From CAZGUX01 sp964529305 (GTDB lineage: Bacteria > Acidobacteriota > Terriglobia > Bryobacterales > Bryobacteraceae): 64,000 bases of DNA. A program made the translations under genes and the position numbers. Under the pieces are notes generated by a model. It saw nothing but the letters and a program-made list of their open reading frames with translations. It searched no databases and was not told the DNA's origin. The DNA lies in contig CAZGUX010000105.1 in NCBI GenBank assembly GCA_964529305.1, positions 54,764 to 118,763 of the forward strand, in the 5' to 3' direction. Below, piece after piece: positions 16,482-24,882 of this stretch. Position 1 is the first letter of the stretch, and every line of letters begins with the position of its first letter.

Positions 16482-16900
16482 TTCAAGAGAGTTTCTTCGC
16501 GAGGATGCGCTACCACGACTCCCCGGGTGGGGTTTAGGGGCAGCAATCTGCCGGCTCCATCGGGGCAGTTGAATGTCGACTGCTCCGTGTCGCCTGACGA
16601 TATCCAGGAGGTCGTGCCTTTCACATCGCCCTTGAAGTTCGACAGCAAGCTGCGCCGCGGACTGGTAGGAGCAGGTCGCGCTGGCCTTCTCAATGTTGTC
16701 CGCGAGTGGGGGGAGCTATCGGAAGAGATGCTCGAGCTCGCTCCAGCCCCAGCGGCATAGCACCGCCGAAGCGCCGTTGCGGCGGGACCCATCAACGGAC
16801 CGGGGAAACTAGAGGCATCCCTGCGTCCTTTTGAAGAAAGCTCCGTCTCCCTGGATGAAGGCAGCGAAATACAGCAGCCTCACAAGGAGAGATGCAAACC
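16482..16900. other. Leader region of the arsenic genes, no firm gene
   Basis: About 420 bases. A plus-strand frame at 16527-16760 would encode 77 residues (containing LKFDSKLRRGLVGAGRAG and REWGELSEEMLELAPAP) with protein-like composition but no ribosome-binding site I trust and no family match. A GGAAAC ... CGTC pair at 16804-16827 resembles ECF-sigma promoter elements, though the 14-base spacing is short. Confidence 0.35.
16884..16890 (+). promoter_or_regulatory. Ribosome-binding site AAGGAGA that decides the DUF2703 start
   Basis: AAGGAGA lies only one base before the ATG at 16892 but at a workable distance from the ATG at 16901. The later codon is therefore the likelier start. Confidence 0.55.
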
Positions 16901-17506
16901 ATGACGACACAACAGCAGGCAACACAGAAGATCGAGATCGATCTCATGTACATCGACCTCGAAGTCTGTACACGATGCCGGGGAACGGATGCCAACCTTG
17001 AAACGGCGCTTGAAACCGTCCAGGGGGTTCTGGAATCCACCGGCGCAGAAGTGACGGTTCGAAAGACGCTGGTGGACTCGGAGACCAAAGCCATGGTTCT
17101 GGGATTCGTCTCGTCGCCCACGATCCGGGTCAACGGCCGGGACATCGCACTGGAGCTGCGGGAGAGCAACTGTCAATCGTGCGGCGAAGCCTGCGGGTGC
17201 GATGGGCAGATTGATTGCCGCGTGTGGGTGTTTCAGGGAGAGGAACACACGGTCGCGCCGGCGCCGATGATCGTTGACGCGATTCTCAGCGCCGTCTACG
17301 GTAGTAAAGAGGATATGCCGGCTCGAGCAGTTACGGCGCCAGTGCCCGAGAATTTGAAGCGCTTCTTCGCCGCCAAAATGGCGAAGGCCAATTCCGCGTG
17401 CTGCAACGCGGAGGAACGGTCCACGTGCTGCGAGCCTGCACAAAAACCGGCGTGTTGCGCTCCCCCGGTGGAAACCGCGCAACCGGCCGGCTGCGGATGC
17501 CGATGA
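16901..17506 (+). CDS. DUF2703 protein of arsenic clusters with a Cys-rich tail
   Basis: A 201-residue protein. Residues about 10-125 form a DUF2703 domain: a beta strand IDLMYIDLEVCTRCRGT with a CxxC pair, LGFVSSPTIRVNGRDIALE (thioredoxin-like cis-Pro region), and NCQSCGEACGCDGQIDC with five Cys. The tail (about 160-201) has three adjacent Cys pairs and a final CGC: SACCN, STCCEP, PACCAPP, GCGCR. DUF2703 genes usually sit with arsenic resistance genes; vicinal Cys pairs are the kind of site that binds As(III) in ArsD and ArsR. I infer a thiol-based arsenic-binding or chaperone role. The stop overlaps the sigma-factor start by ATGA, so the two are translationally coupled. Confidence 0.8.
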   Translation: MTTQQQATQKIEIDLMYIDLEVCTRCRGTDANLETALETVQGVLESTGAEVTVRKTLVDSETKAMVLGFVSSPTIRVNGRDIALELRESNCQSCGEACGCDGQIDCRVWVFQGEEHTVAPAPMIVDAILSAVYGSKEDMPARAVTAPVPENLKRFFAAKMAKANSACCNAEERSTCCEPAQKPACCAPPVETAQPAGCGCR

Positions 17507-18108
17507 ATCAAGCATTTTCTCCGCCGGCAACGGAAGTCATCTGGCACGAGTTCCAGGAACGACTGCGGGCGTTTGTCTCGCGCCGGGTGCGCCGGCCCGC
17601 GGATGTGGAGGACATTCTTCAGGAGGTCTTCATGCGCATCCACCGGGGCATCGATTCGATCCAGCAGCGCGATCGCCTGCCGGCCTGGGTTTTCCAGATT
17701 ACCCGCAACGCGATCATTGACCACTATCGCTCCGCGGCCCTTCACCCTGAAGCGGCTCCTGAAGAGATAGATACGCCTGCGCCGGTTGCCGATGGCAAGG
17801 ACTTGCAGGGTCTGGAAGAGCTCTCCACCTGCTTGGAGCCCATGATCGCCGCGCTGCCGGAGGCCTACCGCGACGCCATCCGGTCAACGGAACTCAACGG
17901 CCTTACTCAGGTCGAGGCCGCCCGGCGTGCCGGACTGGGTCTGTCCGGCATGAAATCGCGTGTGCAGCGGGCTCGACGGCAACTGAAGACCATGCTTGAC
18001 GAGTGCTGCCGCATCGAAGTGGACCGGCGTGGTGGGATTCTGGACTACTCGGTGCGTGACGCTCGAAAGTCGCCGTGCGGGCCGTGCGGGCGCTCCGAAA
18101 GTGGGTGA
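17503..18108 (+). CDS. sigZ: SigZ-like RNA polymerase sigma factor
   Basis: A 201-residue sigma-70-family factor of the ECF type. Region 2 spans residues about 12-80 (VEDILQEVFMRIHRGID, LPAWVFQITRNAIIDHYR) and region 4 about 115-165 (LPEAYRDAIRSTELNGLTQ, AARRAGLGLSGMKSRVQRA). The C-terminal extension CCRIEVDRRGGILDY followed by CGPC is typical of SigZ. The extra Cys residues (CC and CxxC) could bind a metal or arsenite, so the factor may itself sense the stress; this is inference. SigZ genes are often found in arsenic or thiol-stress clusters. It starts inside the stop codon of the DUF2703 gene. Confidence 0.88.
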   Translation: MNQAFSPPATEVIWHEFQERLRAFVSRRVRRPADVEDILQEVFMRIHRGIDSIQQRDRLPAWVFQITRNAIIDHYRSAALHPEAAPEEIDTPAPVADGKDLQGLEELSTCLEPMIAALPEAYRDAIRSTELNGLTQVEAARRAGLGLSGMKSRVQRARRQLKTMLDECCRIEVDRRGGILDYSVRDARKSPCGPCGRSESG

Positions 18109-18511
18109 GCGATGGGACGCATCTGGGTATTTGGCCTAACGGCCAAGTACCACTTTCGAGTCACCACCTCGGTTGGGAGAAGGGCAAGACGCCGGTCAAC
18201 GATGAGCGCACGGCCGAAGTTGCCGGCAGACTTCGCTCGTTGCTGACGGGCCCGCGTGCCTGCTGCGAACATTAAGGCCAGTCCCATGGCAGCGGCTGCA
18301 TTGCAAAGCCCCTTGGAAGCGCTTGGCGCCGATCTGCAAGACCGTAACGCTGCCAATGAGGCCGATTCGCTTTTTGCCGAGCGTGCCGGACTGCGGCATG
18401 GCGCTGGTTACACGGCTTTCGGCGGCGGCGGCGCTTCTCCTACGGCTGAGGGAAAGCGGAGTTGAGTCGCGAGGGTAGTTCGATTATGCTCGAACTATAG
18501 GACTATCAAAG
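18109..18511. other. Intergenic region before the ACR3 gene
   Basis: About 400 bases. Short frames on both strands show no family motif, and no ArsR-type regulator gene is visible. The last 50 bases carry the promoter and operator-like palindrome of the ACR3 gene. Confidence 0.5.
18462..18497 (+). promoter_or_regulatory. Promoter with ArsR-like operator before ACR3
   Basis: A sigma-70-like promoter TTGAGT (18462-18467), 17-base spacer, TATGCT (18485-18490). The -10 box lies in the centre of a perfect 8-base inverted repeat, TAGTTCGA (18476-18483) and TCGAACTA (18490-18497), with a 6-base spacer. The start codon follows 15 bases later. This is the layout of an operator bound by an ArsR/SmtB dimer that blocks polymerase until As(III) releases it. 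The regulator is not encoded in this window as far as I can see. Confidence 0.6.
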
Positions 18512-19597
18512 ATGGCGACTGCACAGCAACCACGGCTTTCATTCTTGGACCGCTACTTGACCCTATGGATCTTTGCTGCCATGGCCTTTGGAGTTGCAGC
18601 GGGATACGCCGTCCCAGGAATCGTCCCTTTCCTCGACAGATTCAACGTAGGCACAACGTCTATCCCGATCGCCGTCGGTCTGATCCTCATGATGTATCCG
18701 CCTCTTGCCAAGGTGAAGTATGAGGAACTCGGCCGCGTTTTCGGGCATCGGAAAGTGCTCGTGCTTTCACTGGTCCAGAACTGGGTGATCGGTCCGGTCC
18801 TGATGTTTGCCCTTGCTGTCATCTTCCTCCGCGACAAGCCGGAGTACATGACCGGCCTTATTCTCATCGGGCTTGCACGGTGCATCGCAATGGTGATCGT
18901 CTGGAACGACCTGGCGGGCGGCGATCGGGAGTACGCGGCCGGTCTGGTGGCCTTCAACTCAATCTTCCAGGTCCTGTTTTTTTCGGTGTACTCGTACTTT
19001 TTCCTGGCCACCGTGCCGCGTTGGTTGGGGCTCACTGCCGTCGAGGTGGATATCTCGATGGCCGAGATCGCCAAGAGCGTATTCATCTATCTCGGCATCC
19101 CGTTCATCGCCGGCATGCTCACCCGGTTTACCTTGGTTCGCGCCAAGGGCAAGCAGTGGTACGAGACGCGTTTCATCCCGAAAATCAGCCCGATCACGCT
19201 CATCTCACTGTTGTTCACCATTGTGGTGATGTTCTCGCTGAAAGGTGAGGCAATCGTTCAGTTGCCGCTGGACGTGGTTCGGGTCGCCATCCCGCTGACG
19301 GTGTATTTTGTGCTCATGTTCTTTGCTTCTTTCTGGATGAGCGCGAAGGTGGGCGCAACCTATGGAGAATCGACGACGCTCTCGTTCACCGCGGCCTCGA
19401 ACAACTTCGAACTCGCCATCGCGGTTGCGATCGCAACGTTTGGCATCCATCACGGCGCCGCATTCGCGGCTGTGATTGGCCCCCTTGTCGAGGTCCCCGT
19501 CCTGATCTCTTTGGTTAACGTCGCTCTGTGGATCAACAGGAAGTACTTCGGAAACCGGTTTGATGAAGTCGGCGTTTGCCGCACGGAGGTCTCGTAG
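18512..19597 (+). CDS. acr3: Arsenite efflux transporter ACR3
   Basis: A 361-residue integral membrane protein with about ten hydrophobic helices. The ACR3 signature is clear: GLILMMYPPLAKVKYEEL in helix 2-3, GLILIGLARCIAMVIVWNDL with the essential Cys, AFNSIFQVLFFSVYSYFF, and SFTAASNNFELAIAVAIATF near the C-terminus. ACR3 pumps arsenite (and in some cases antimonite) out of the cell using the proton gradient. Length matches family. No arsC reductase lies next to it; the cell may rely on one elsewhere. Regulation is probably through the palindrome directly upstream. Confidence 0.95.
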   Translation: MATAQQPRLSFLDRYLTLWIFAAMAFGVAAGYAVPGIVPFLDRFNVGTTSIPIAVGLILMMYPPLAKVKYEELGRVFGHRKVLVLSLVQNWVIGPVLMFALAVIFLRDKPEYMTGLILIGLARCIAMVIVWNDLAGGDREYAAGLVAFNSIFQVLFFSVYSYFFLATVPRWLGLTAVEVDISMAEIAKSVFIYLGIPFIAGMLTRFTLVRAKGKQWYETRFIPKISPITLISLLFTIVVMFSLKGEAIVQLPLDVVRVAIPLTVYFVLMFFASFWMSAKVGATYGESTTLSFTAASNNFELAIAVAIATFGIHHGAAFAAVIGPLVEVPVLISLVNVALWINRKYFGNRFDEVGVCRTEVS

Positions 19598-19905
19598 CCG
19601 AAGTGCCTCGTGGTCCCAGACGCATCTCTGCCGTACGGACGGGGTCATTCACCATTGGAAATAGCTGGAATGCGAGGAAGAGACATGTGGTTAGAAGAAA
19701 CTCGATGCAGTTTTGTCCGAATTTCCCGTTTTTTCGAAAATTCGAACAGGAGTGCTGCGATTCGCACCCGGACTGCCGCCGGAGGCAGGAAGCACCTCAT
19801 TGTGTCACGGCTCATGACGTGGTAGCCTGCCCGTTCGGGCCGCCATCGGGCGGGCTACCCCACGGCTGACGCCGTGGGCTCGAGGCAGTTATCGGATATC
19901 AACTC
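19598..19905. other. Intergenic region with a double-hairpin repeat
   Basis: About 310 bases. It includes an AT-richer patch with two TTCGAA palindromes near 19733-19747 and the two-hairpin cassette at 19822-19878. No gene seen. Confidence 0.5.
19822..19878. repeat. REP-like double hairpin
   Basis: Two hairpins in succession. The first pairs GTAGCCTGCCCG (19822-19833) with CGGGCGGGCTAC (19847-19858), one G-T pair. The second pairs CCCACGGC (19859-19866) with GCCGTGGG (19871-19878) around TGAC. It resembles a second element at 45704-45753 (both hold a GATGG-x-GCCC-loop-GGGC-AGGC core). It lies 27 bases before the Gfo/Idh/MocA start. Confidence 0.65.
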
Positions 19906-20910
19906 ATGGGTAAAGCAAGAATCGGATTGATCGGATGTGGATTGTTCGGCGAGAGCCACCTGCAGGCCTACCGTGCGGTGCGCGAGGCCGAGGTGGTCGC
20001 CGTGCTCGATATCGACCGCGCTCGCGCCGAACAGCGCGCGCGGGAGTTCGGCGTGGCGAAGGTGTGCGAGAGCCTGGAGGAGATCTGCTCGCTCGACGTC
20101 GACGCGATCGACGTTGTCACGCCGGAAGACGACCATCTGGAGCCGGTGCTGAAAGCCCTGGCGGCCGGCAAGCACGTGTTCTGCGAAAAACCGCTCGCCA
20201 CCAACCTGGCCGACTGCGACACGATGATCGACGCGGCCGAACGCACGGACAGGATTCTGATGCCCGGCCACCTGCTGCGCTTCGAGACCAAGTACGCCAT
20301 GGTCAAGGATGAACTCGAGGCCGGACGGTTGGGCCGGATCGTGTCGATGCAGGCCCGCCGCAACCGCACCAAGGCGCTGATTCCGATGTACGGACGCACC
20401 CATCCGGCGGTGGAGAACAGCATTCACGACATCGACCTGATGCTGTGGTATACCGGCCAGCCAGTGACTCGGGTCCGGGGCTACGGCCGGAAAGCCACCG
20501 GCGGCAAGCACTCCGACACCTTCTTCGGCGTCATCGAATTCGAAGGCGGAGCGCTGGGGGTGGTGGAAACGATCTGGATGATCCCCAAGGCCGCCGGCAT
20601 CATGCTGAACGATTCGTTCCAACTGGTGGGGACCGAGGCCATCGCCGATCTGCACCTGTATCCCGGCGCGTTGAGTTACTGGCGGGAAAGCGGCTACGAA
20701 GCGCCCGACCTGTTCTACGACCCTCGCGTCCGGGGTGGGGCGCGCGGCTCGCTGCGGGACGAACTGGCGCACTTCTGCGAGTGCGTGGTGGAGGGTAAAC
20801 CTTCGACCGTGCTGCGGCCCGAGGACTCGCGCCGCGCCGTGCAGGTCGCCCTCGCCCTGATGGAATCGGACTACTCCGGCAAGGATGTCGAGATCCGGGG
20901 GTGGCGATGA
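19906..20910 (+). CDS. Gfo/Idh/MocA-family NAD(P)-dependent oxidoreductase
   Basis: A 334-residue enzyme. The nucleotide-binding motif is RIGLIGCGLFGESHL (GxGxxG), and the family hallmark EKP is in HVFCEKPLATNLAD. The likely catalytic His/Asp are in ENSIHDIDLMLWYTG. No signal peptide, so cytosolic, unlike many acidobacterial members of this family. It would oxidise or reduce a hydroxyl/keto group on a sugar, cyclitol or imine. It opens a five-gene operon: the next gene starts within its stop codon (ATGA). Confidence 0.9.
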   Translation: MGKARIGLIGCGLFGESHLQAYRAVREAEVVAVLDIDRARAEQRAREFGVAKVCESLEEICSLDVDAIDVVTPEDDHLEPVLKALAAGKHVFCEKPLATNLADCDTMIDAAERTDRILMPGHLLRFETKYAMVKDELEAGRLGRIVSMQARRNRTKALIPMYGRTHPAVENSIHDIDLMLWYTGQPVTRVRGYGRKATGGKHSDTFFGVIEFEGGALGVVETIWMIPKAAGIMLNDSFQLVGTEAIADLHLYPGALSYWRESGYEAPDLFYDPRVRGGARGSLRDELAHFCECVVEGKPSTVLRPEDSRRAVQVALALMESDYSGKDVEIRGWR

Positions 20911-22040
20911 GCCCCGTTCTGGATACGCTCGCCAAGCTGGTGAGCATCAACAGTATCAATCCGTCCTACGACAACGGCCGGCCGGAGGCGGAGATCAACG
21001 CCTGGACGGAGGAGTTCTTCCGGGGCCACGGCATCGAGACACGGCGGCAGCAAGTTCTGCCCGAGCGGCCCAACGTGATCGCCGTTCTCCCCGGGCGCAC
21101 GCAACGGCGTCTGGTGTTTGAGGCCCACGTCGATACGGCGTCCATCAACGGCATGACGATTCCGCCCTTCGATCCGGTAGTGGAAGGCGGCAGGATGTAC
21201 GGGCGCGGCTCGTGCGACACCAAAGCCGGGCTGGCCGGAATGATGCACGCGCTGGTCTCGTTGAAGCGGGACGGCATCACCCCGCCCGCCGAGATCTGGG
21301 TGGCGGCCGCCGCTGACGAGGAGTTCTCGTTCAAGGGCGTGCTGAAGTTGTGCGTAGGCCTGGTCGCGCACGGCGCCGTGGTCGCCGAGCCTACCGAGAA
21401 CCGGTTGGTGGTGGCCCACAAAGGCGTGCTTCGCTGGGTGATTCGGACCCGAGGCAAGGCGGCTCACAGCTCGAAGCCGCACCTGGGCGTGAACGCGATT
21501 TCGCACATGGCGAAGATCATCGCCGCCATCGACGCTGATGCCGAACGGCTCAGCCGTAACCGGCATCCGCTGGTCGGACCGGCAACCGCCAATGTCGGCG
21601 TGATTCGCGGAGGGGTCCAGGTGAACTTCGTGCCGGATGGCTGCGAGATCGAAATCGACCGGCGGTTGATTCCCGGCGAGCGGCCGGACGCCGTCCTCGA
21701 GCACTATCAGGCGATGCTCGACCGGTTGGCCGCCGAAGACCCCGCCATCGACTGCGTAATGGATCCGCCGATGCTGGTGGACGGTCCGCTGGAAACGGCG
21801 CCCGACGCGCCCATCGCGCGGCTGGGCTCGTCCATCCTGAGCGACCTGGGCCTGCCGCACGAGCCGAGCGGCGTGCCCTACGGTAGCGATGCCAGCAAGC
21901 TTTCGCACATCGGCGTGCCCAGCCTGTTGTTCGGCCCGGGCTCCATCGATCAGGCTCACGCGGCGGTGGAATGGGTGGACTGCGCCCAGGTGGAGCAGGC
22001 CGAGCAGTTCTATCGCGAAATGATGCTGCGCTTCGAGTAG
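20907..22040 (+). CDS. M20-family metallohydrolase (ArgE/DapE-like)
   Basis: A 377-residue zinc amidohydrolase/peptidase. Metal-binding residues are visible in order: His in LVFEAHVDTA, bridging Asp in GSCDTKAGLAG, Glu-Glu in AADEEFSFKG, a carboxylate in VVAEPTENRLVVAHKG and the last His in IDQAHAAVEWVD. The dimerisation domain lies between (KAAHSSKPHLGVNA). The family removes acyl groups from amino acids or cleaves dipeptides/carbamoyl groups. The start is the ATG at 20907, overlapping the previous stop; an alternative GTG two codons earlier is possible. Operon position suggests that it releases an amino compound that the next enzyme processes. Confidence 0.9.
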   Translation: MSPVLDTLAKLVSINSINPSYDNGRPEAEINAWTEEFFRGHGIETRRQQVLPERPNVIAVLPGRTQRRLVFEAHVDTASINGMTIPPFDPVVEGGRMYGRGSCDTKAGLAGMMHALVSLKRDGITPPAEIWVAAAADEEFSFKGVLKLCVGLVAHGAVVAEPTENRLVVAHKGVLRWVIRTRGKAAHSSKPHLGVNAISHMAKIIAAIDADAERLSRNRHPLVGPATANVGVIRGGVQVNFVPDGCEIEIDRRLIPGERPDAVLEHYQAMLDRLAAEDPAIDCVMDPPMLVDGPLETAPDAPIARLGSSILSDLGLPHEPSGVPYGSDASKLSHIGVPSLLFGPGSIDQAHAAVEWVDCAQVEQAEQFYREMMLRFE

Positions 22041-22043
22041 GCC

Positions 22044-23186
22044 ATGGACTCCTCATACAAGCACTTGTTTCCCCGCGCGTCGCAGGTCGCCTATCTGGAT
22101 ACCGCCGCGGAGGGCCTGCCGGCTCCGGGCACCGAGGAAGCCCTGGCTGAGTATCATCGCGACAAGTCGTCGGGAACCCCTGGCCGCCGCCGCCTCTTCG
22201 CAGTGGAGCAGGAGTGCCGCGAGTCCCTGGCGCGCCTGCTTGGGTCAACGGTGGATGACGTGACCCTGGTCTCGAATGCTACAGAAGCGCTCGCCATCCT
22301 GGCCAACTCGCTGCCGCTCCGGGCGGGCGACGAGATCGTGATCAACGACCTCGAGTTTCCATCGAATGTCCTGGCCTGGCTGCGGCTGCGCGAGGCCGGC
22401 GTGCGCGTCCGCGTGGTCGAGTCGGCGCACGGCGTCATTCCCTTGGATGCGTTCGCGGCGGCCATCAACGACCGCACCCGGCTGGTGACCGTCAGCCAGG
22501 TGAGCTACAAAAGCGGAACGCAGTATCCCTATCTGGCGCAACTTGCCGAAGTGGCCCATCGGGCGGGCGCGGTGTTTTGCGTGGATGCCACGCAGGCGCT
22601 CGGCCGCGTACCGGTGCCCCTGGAGGGAGTGGACTACCTGGTGGCGAGCACGTACAAGTGGCTGCTCGGCGTTCATGGTCTGGGCGTTCTCTACTGCGCC
22701 CCGGAACTGCGCGCCCGCCTGACGCCGTCCTCTCTCGGCTGGTATTCGGTGGCGGGTGTGTTCGGGCCTGACCGGTTCCAGGCGTACACGCTCAAGGCGG
22801 ACGCCTCGCGCTTCACCGGCGGAATGCCGAATTTCCCGTCCATTTACGCCTTGAAGAAGAGTGTAGACTTCCTCCTGTCCGCCGATGTGGCCGCGTGCGA
22901 CGCGAGGCTGAAGCCGGTGGTGGCCAAACTCCGCCGGGGAATCTCCGGCTTGGGGTTCAATCTCCTGACGCCCGAGGATCCCGCGCTCGCCTCGGGCATC
23001 GTCGCGTTCTCGCACCCGAAGCCGGAGGAGTTCGGCACCGCGCTCGAGCAGGAAGGCGTGATCACCTGGTGTGGCGACGGCCGGGTGCGGGCCTCCGCGC
23101 ACCTCTACAACGACGAATCCGACATCGACCGCTATCTGGCAACGCTCGGGTCCCTGGTGGCGAAGCCGGAGTTTGCCAGTGTCTGA
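22044..23186 (+). CDS. Class V PLP-dependent aminotransferase/lyase
   Basis: A 380-residue fold-type I PLP enzyme of the class V group (cysteine desulfurase, isopenicillin epimerase, kynureninase-like). N-terminal YLDTAAEGLPAPG and TLVSNATEALAILA shape the phosphate pocket; FCVDATQALGRVP has the Asp that contacts the pyridine nitrogen; ASTYKWLLGVHGLGVLY has the Schiff-base Lys. No active-site Cys loop of the NifS type is obvious, so transamination, racemisation or elimination is more likely than desulfuration. It starts 3 bases after the M20 stop and overlaps the transporter start by 8 bases. Confidence 0.88.
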   Translation: MDSSYKHLFPRASQVAYLDTAAEGLPAPGTEEALAEYHRDKSSGTPGRRRLFAVEQECRESLARLLGSTVDDVTLVSNATEALAILANSLPLRAGDEIVINDLEFPSNVLAWLRLREAGVRVRVVESAHGVIPLDAFAAAINDRTRLVTVSQVSYKSGTQYPYLAQLAEVAHRAGAVFCVDATQALGRVPVPLEGVDYLVASTYKWLLGVHGLGVLYCAPELRARLTPSSLGWYSVAGVFGPDRFQAYTLKADASRFTGGMPNFPSIYALKKSVDFLLSADVAACDARLKPVVAKLRRGISGLGFNLLTPEDPALASGIVAFSHPKPEEFGTALEQEGVITWCGDGRVRASAHLYNDESDIDRYLATLGSLVAKPEFASV

Positions 23187-24174
23187 CCTGTGGTCCGGGT
23201 TGGCGCTGGTCCTGGCCGGCGGGCTCTGCCAGGGCAGTTTCATGGCGCCCAGCAAGTGGATTCGCGGCTGGGCGTGGGAGAACTATTGGCTGCTGTTCGC
23301 CGTCAGCGCCTACCTGATTTGCCCGTGGACCCTGGCCATCGCGACCATTCCGCACCTGGCCGACGTCTATTCGCAGGTCTCCGCGCATTCGTTCGTGGTC
23401 GTGGCCCTGTTCGGATCGGCGTGGGGCATCGGCGCCGTCACGTTCGGCCTGGGCGTCGATGCGATCGGCGTGGCCCTGGGATTCGCGGTCATCCTCGGGG
23501 TGGCGACCACGGCGGGTACATTGATTCCGCTGATCGCGAACCCGCCTACGGGATTCGGCTTGCAGAAGGCGCTCCTGACGGGCGTTGCCTTGGTCCTGAT
23601 GCTGGTGGGCGTCGCCGTCTGCTCCTGGGCCGGCAAGTGGAAAGAAGCGGCCGGCGCCAGGAGCTATCGCCGCGGTGTGCTGATTTGCGTGGTGTCGGGC
23701 CTCCTTTCCGCGTGCGGCAATCTCGGGTTCAACTTCGGTACCGAGGTCATCGAGACCGCGAAGAAGATGGGCGTGGCCGACCACCTGGCGACCAGCGCCC
23801 TCTGGACGCTGCTCACGCTGCCGTTGTTCCTCTGCAACTCGGCGTTCGCGTCCTGGCGTCTGGTCAACAACCGCACGGCGGCGCTCTATAAGCTGCCCGG
23901 CTCGGCGAAGTCGATCGCCTTGGGGCTGCTGATGGGACTGCTGTGGATGTCCGGGATGGCGTTTTACGGGGTGGGCGCGAGGACGCTGGGACCTCTGGGG
24001 CCGTCACTCGGCTGGGCCATCCTGATGTCGAGCATGGTGCTGGTGGCAAACCTGGTGGGGTTTCTCTCGGGTGAGTGGGCCGAAGCGCCCGCCGCGTCGA
24101 AGCGCCGCCTGTTTCAGGGCCTGGCCCTGCTGGTGATCTCGATTGCTCTGCTGGGCGTGGCCAACGGTGTCTAG
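23179..24174 (+). CDS. RhaT-family (L-rhamnose/proton symporter-like) transporter
   Basis: A 331-residue membrane protein with about ten helices in two halves. The N-terminal GGLCQGSFMAPSKWIRGWAWEN is the RhaT signature (compare E. coli RhaT), and the second half has GNLGFNFGTEVIETAKKMG and LGPSLGWAILMSSMVLVANL. RhaT is a proton symporter of the drug/metabolite superfamily. In this operon, with an M20 hydrolase and a PLP enzyme, the substrate may not be rhamnose; an acylated amino compound or sugar derivative is possible. I chose the GTG at 23179, which overlaps the end of the aminotransferase gene, because the earlier part of the open frame is only the shadow of that gene. Confidence 0.85.
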   Translation: MSDLWSGLALVLAGGLCQGSFMAPSKWIRGWAWENYWLLFAVSAYLICPWTLAIATIPHLADVYSQVSAHSFVVVALFGSAWGIGAVTFGLGVDAIGVALGFAVILGVATTAGTLIPLIANPPTGFGLQKALLTGVALVLMLVGVAVCSWAGKWKEAAGARSYRRGVLICVVSGLLSACGNLGFNFGTEVIETAKKMGVADHLATSALWTLLTLPLFLCNSAFASWRLVNNRTAALYKLPGSAKSIALGLLMGLLWMSGMAFYGVGARTLGPLGPSLGWAILMSSMVLVANLVGFLSGEWAEAPAASKRRLFQGLALLVISIALLGVANGV

Positions 24175-24213
24175 GATGCAACCGTGATAGTCTAATCGCT
24201 TCCGGAGTCCAGG

Positions 24214-24870
24214 TTGACTGACGGCGATCTTTCCCCCCGAACCAAAGTCGAGAAGCTCGGCGAAGTGGAGCGTGTCTACCGGCAGCTCAAAACCTGGTTG
24301 ATCGGCTGCGTGCTCCCGCCGGGCTCGTATCTGTCGGAAGTGGAACTCGCGCGCCGGTGCAATACCAGCCGGACGCCGGTTCGCGAAGCCTGCAACCGCC
24401 TTCACCAGGAGAAGTGGATCGACCGGATCCGCCAGAAAGGCTACATGGTGCGGCCGGTCTCGGTTCGGGAAATCGTGGAACTCTACGAATTCCGCCGAGT
24501 GCTGGAGTGCTTTGCCGCGGAGAAACTGGCGCAGGTCGTGAGTCCCGGCCAGTTGGCGGATCTCGACAGAACCATCGCCATCGAGCGCCAGGGGGACACG
24601 CCCAACCAGGATTTCGTCATCGCCAACGAGCGGTTTCACCTGAAGATCGCCGAGTACTCGGGGAACCAGATCGTGTTCGATCACCTGAAGCTGACCATTG
24701 AATACGTGAAGCGGATCGACACGTATTCGCAGGAAAAATCCAACGCGTGGCTGCCGCACGGCGAAGTCTTGCGGGCCATCGCGGCACACGACCCGGCGGC
24801 CAGCCGGCAGGCGATGGCGTCCCACATCGACCTGTCGCGCGACCGCATGTTGAAGCTGTTCGGGAGTTGA
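24214..24870 (+). CDS. GntR-family regulator with FCD ligand domain
   Basis: A 218-residue regulator. Residues about 15-80 are the winged helix (VYRQLKTWLIGCVLPPGSYLSE, then CNTSRTPVREACNRL). Residues about 90-210 form an all-helical FCD domain with metal-ligand-type residues (ANERFHLKIAEYSG, LPHGEVLRAIAAHD). FCD regulators sense carboxylated sugar or amino-acid metabolites and mostly repress the genes they sit with. The start is a TTG at 24214, preceded by GGAGTCCAGG; no ATG fits the fold. It probably controls the four genes upstream. Confidence 0.88.
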   Translation: MTDGDLSPRTKVEKLGEVERVYRQLKTWLIGCVLPPGSYLSEVELARRCNTSRTPVREACNRLHQEKWIDRIRQKGYMVRPVSVREIVELYEFRRVLECFAAEKLAQVVSPGQLADLDRTIAIERQGDTPNQDFVIANERFHLKIAEYSGNQIVFDHLKLTIEYVKRIDTYSQEKSNAWLPHGEVLRAIAAHDPAASRQAMASHIDLSRDRMLKLFGS

Positions 24871-24882
24871 CCGGGGCCCGTG

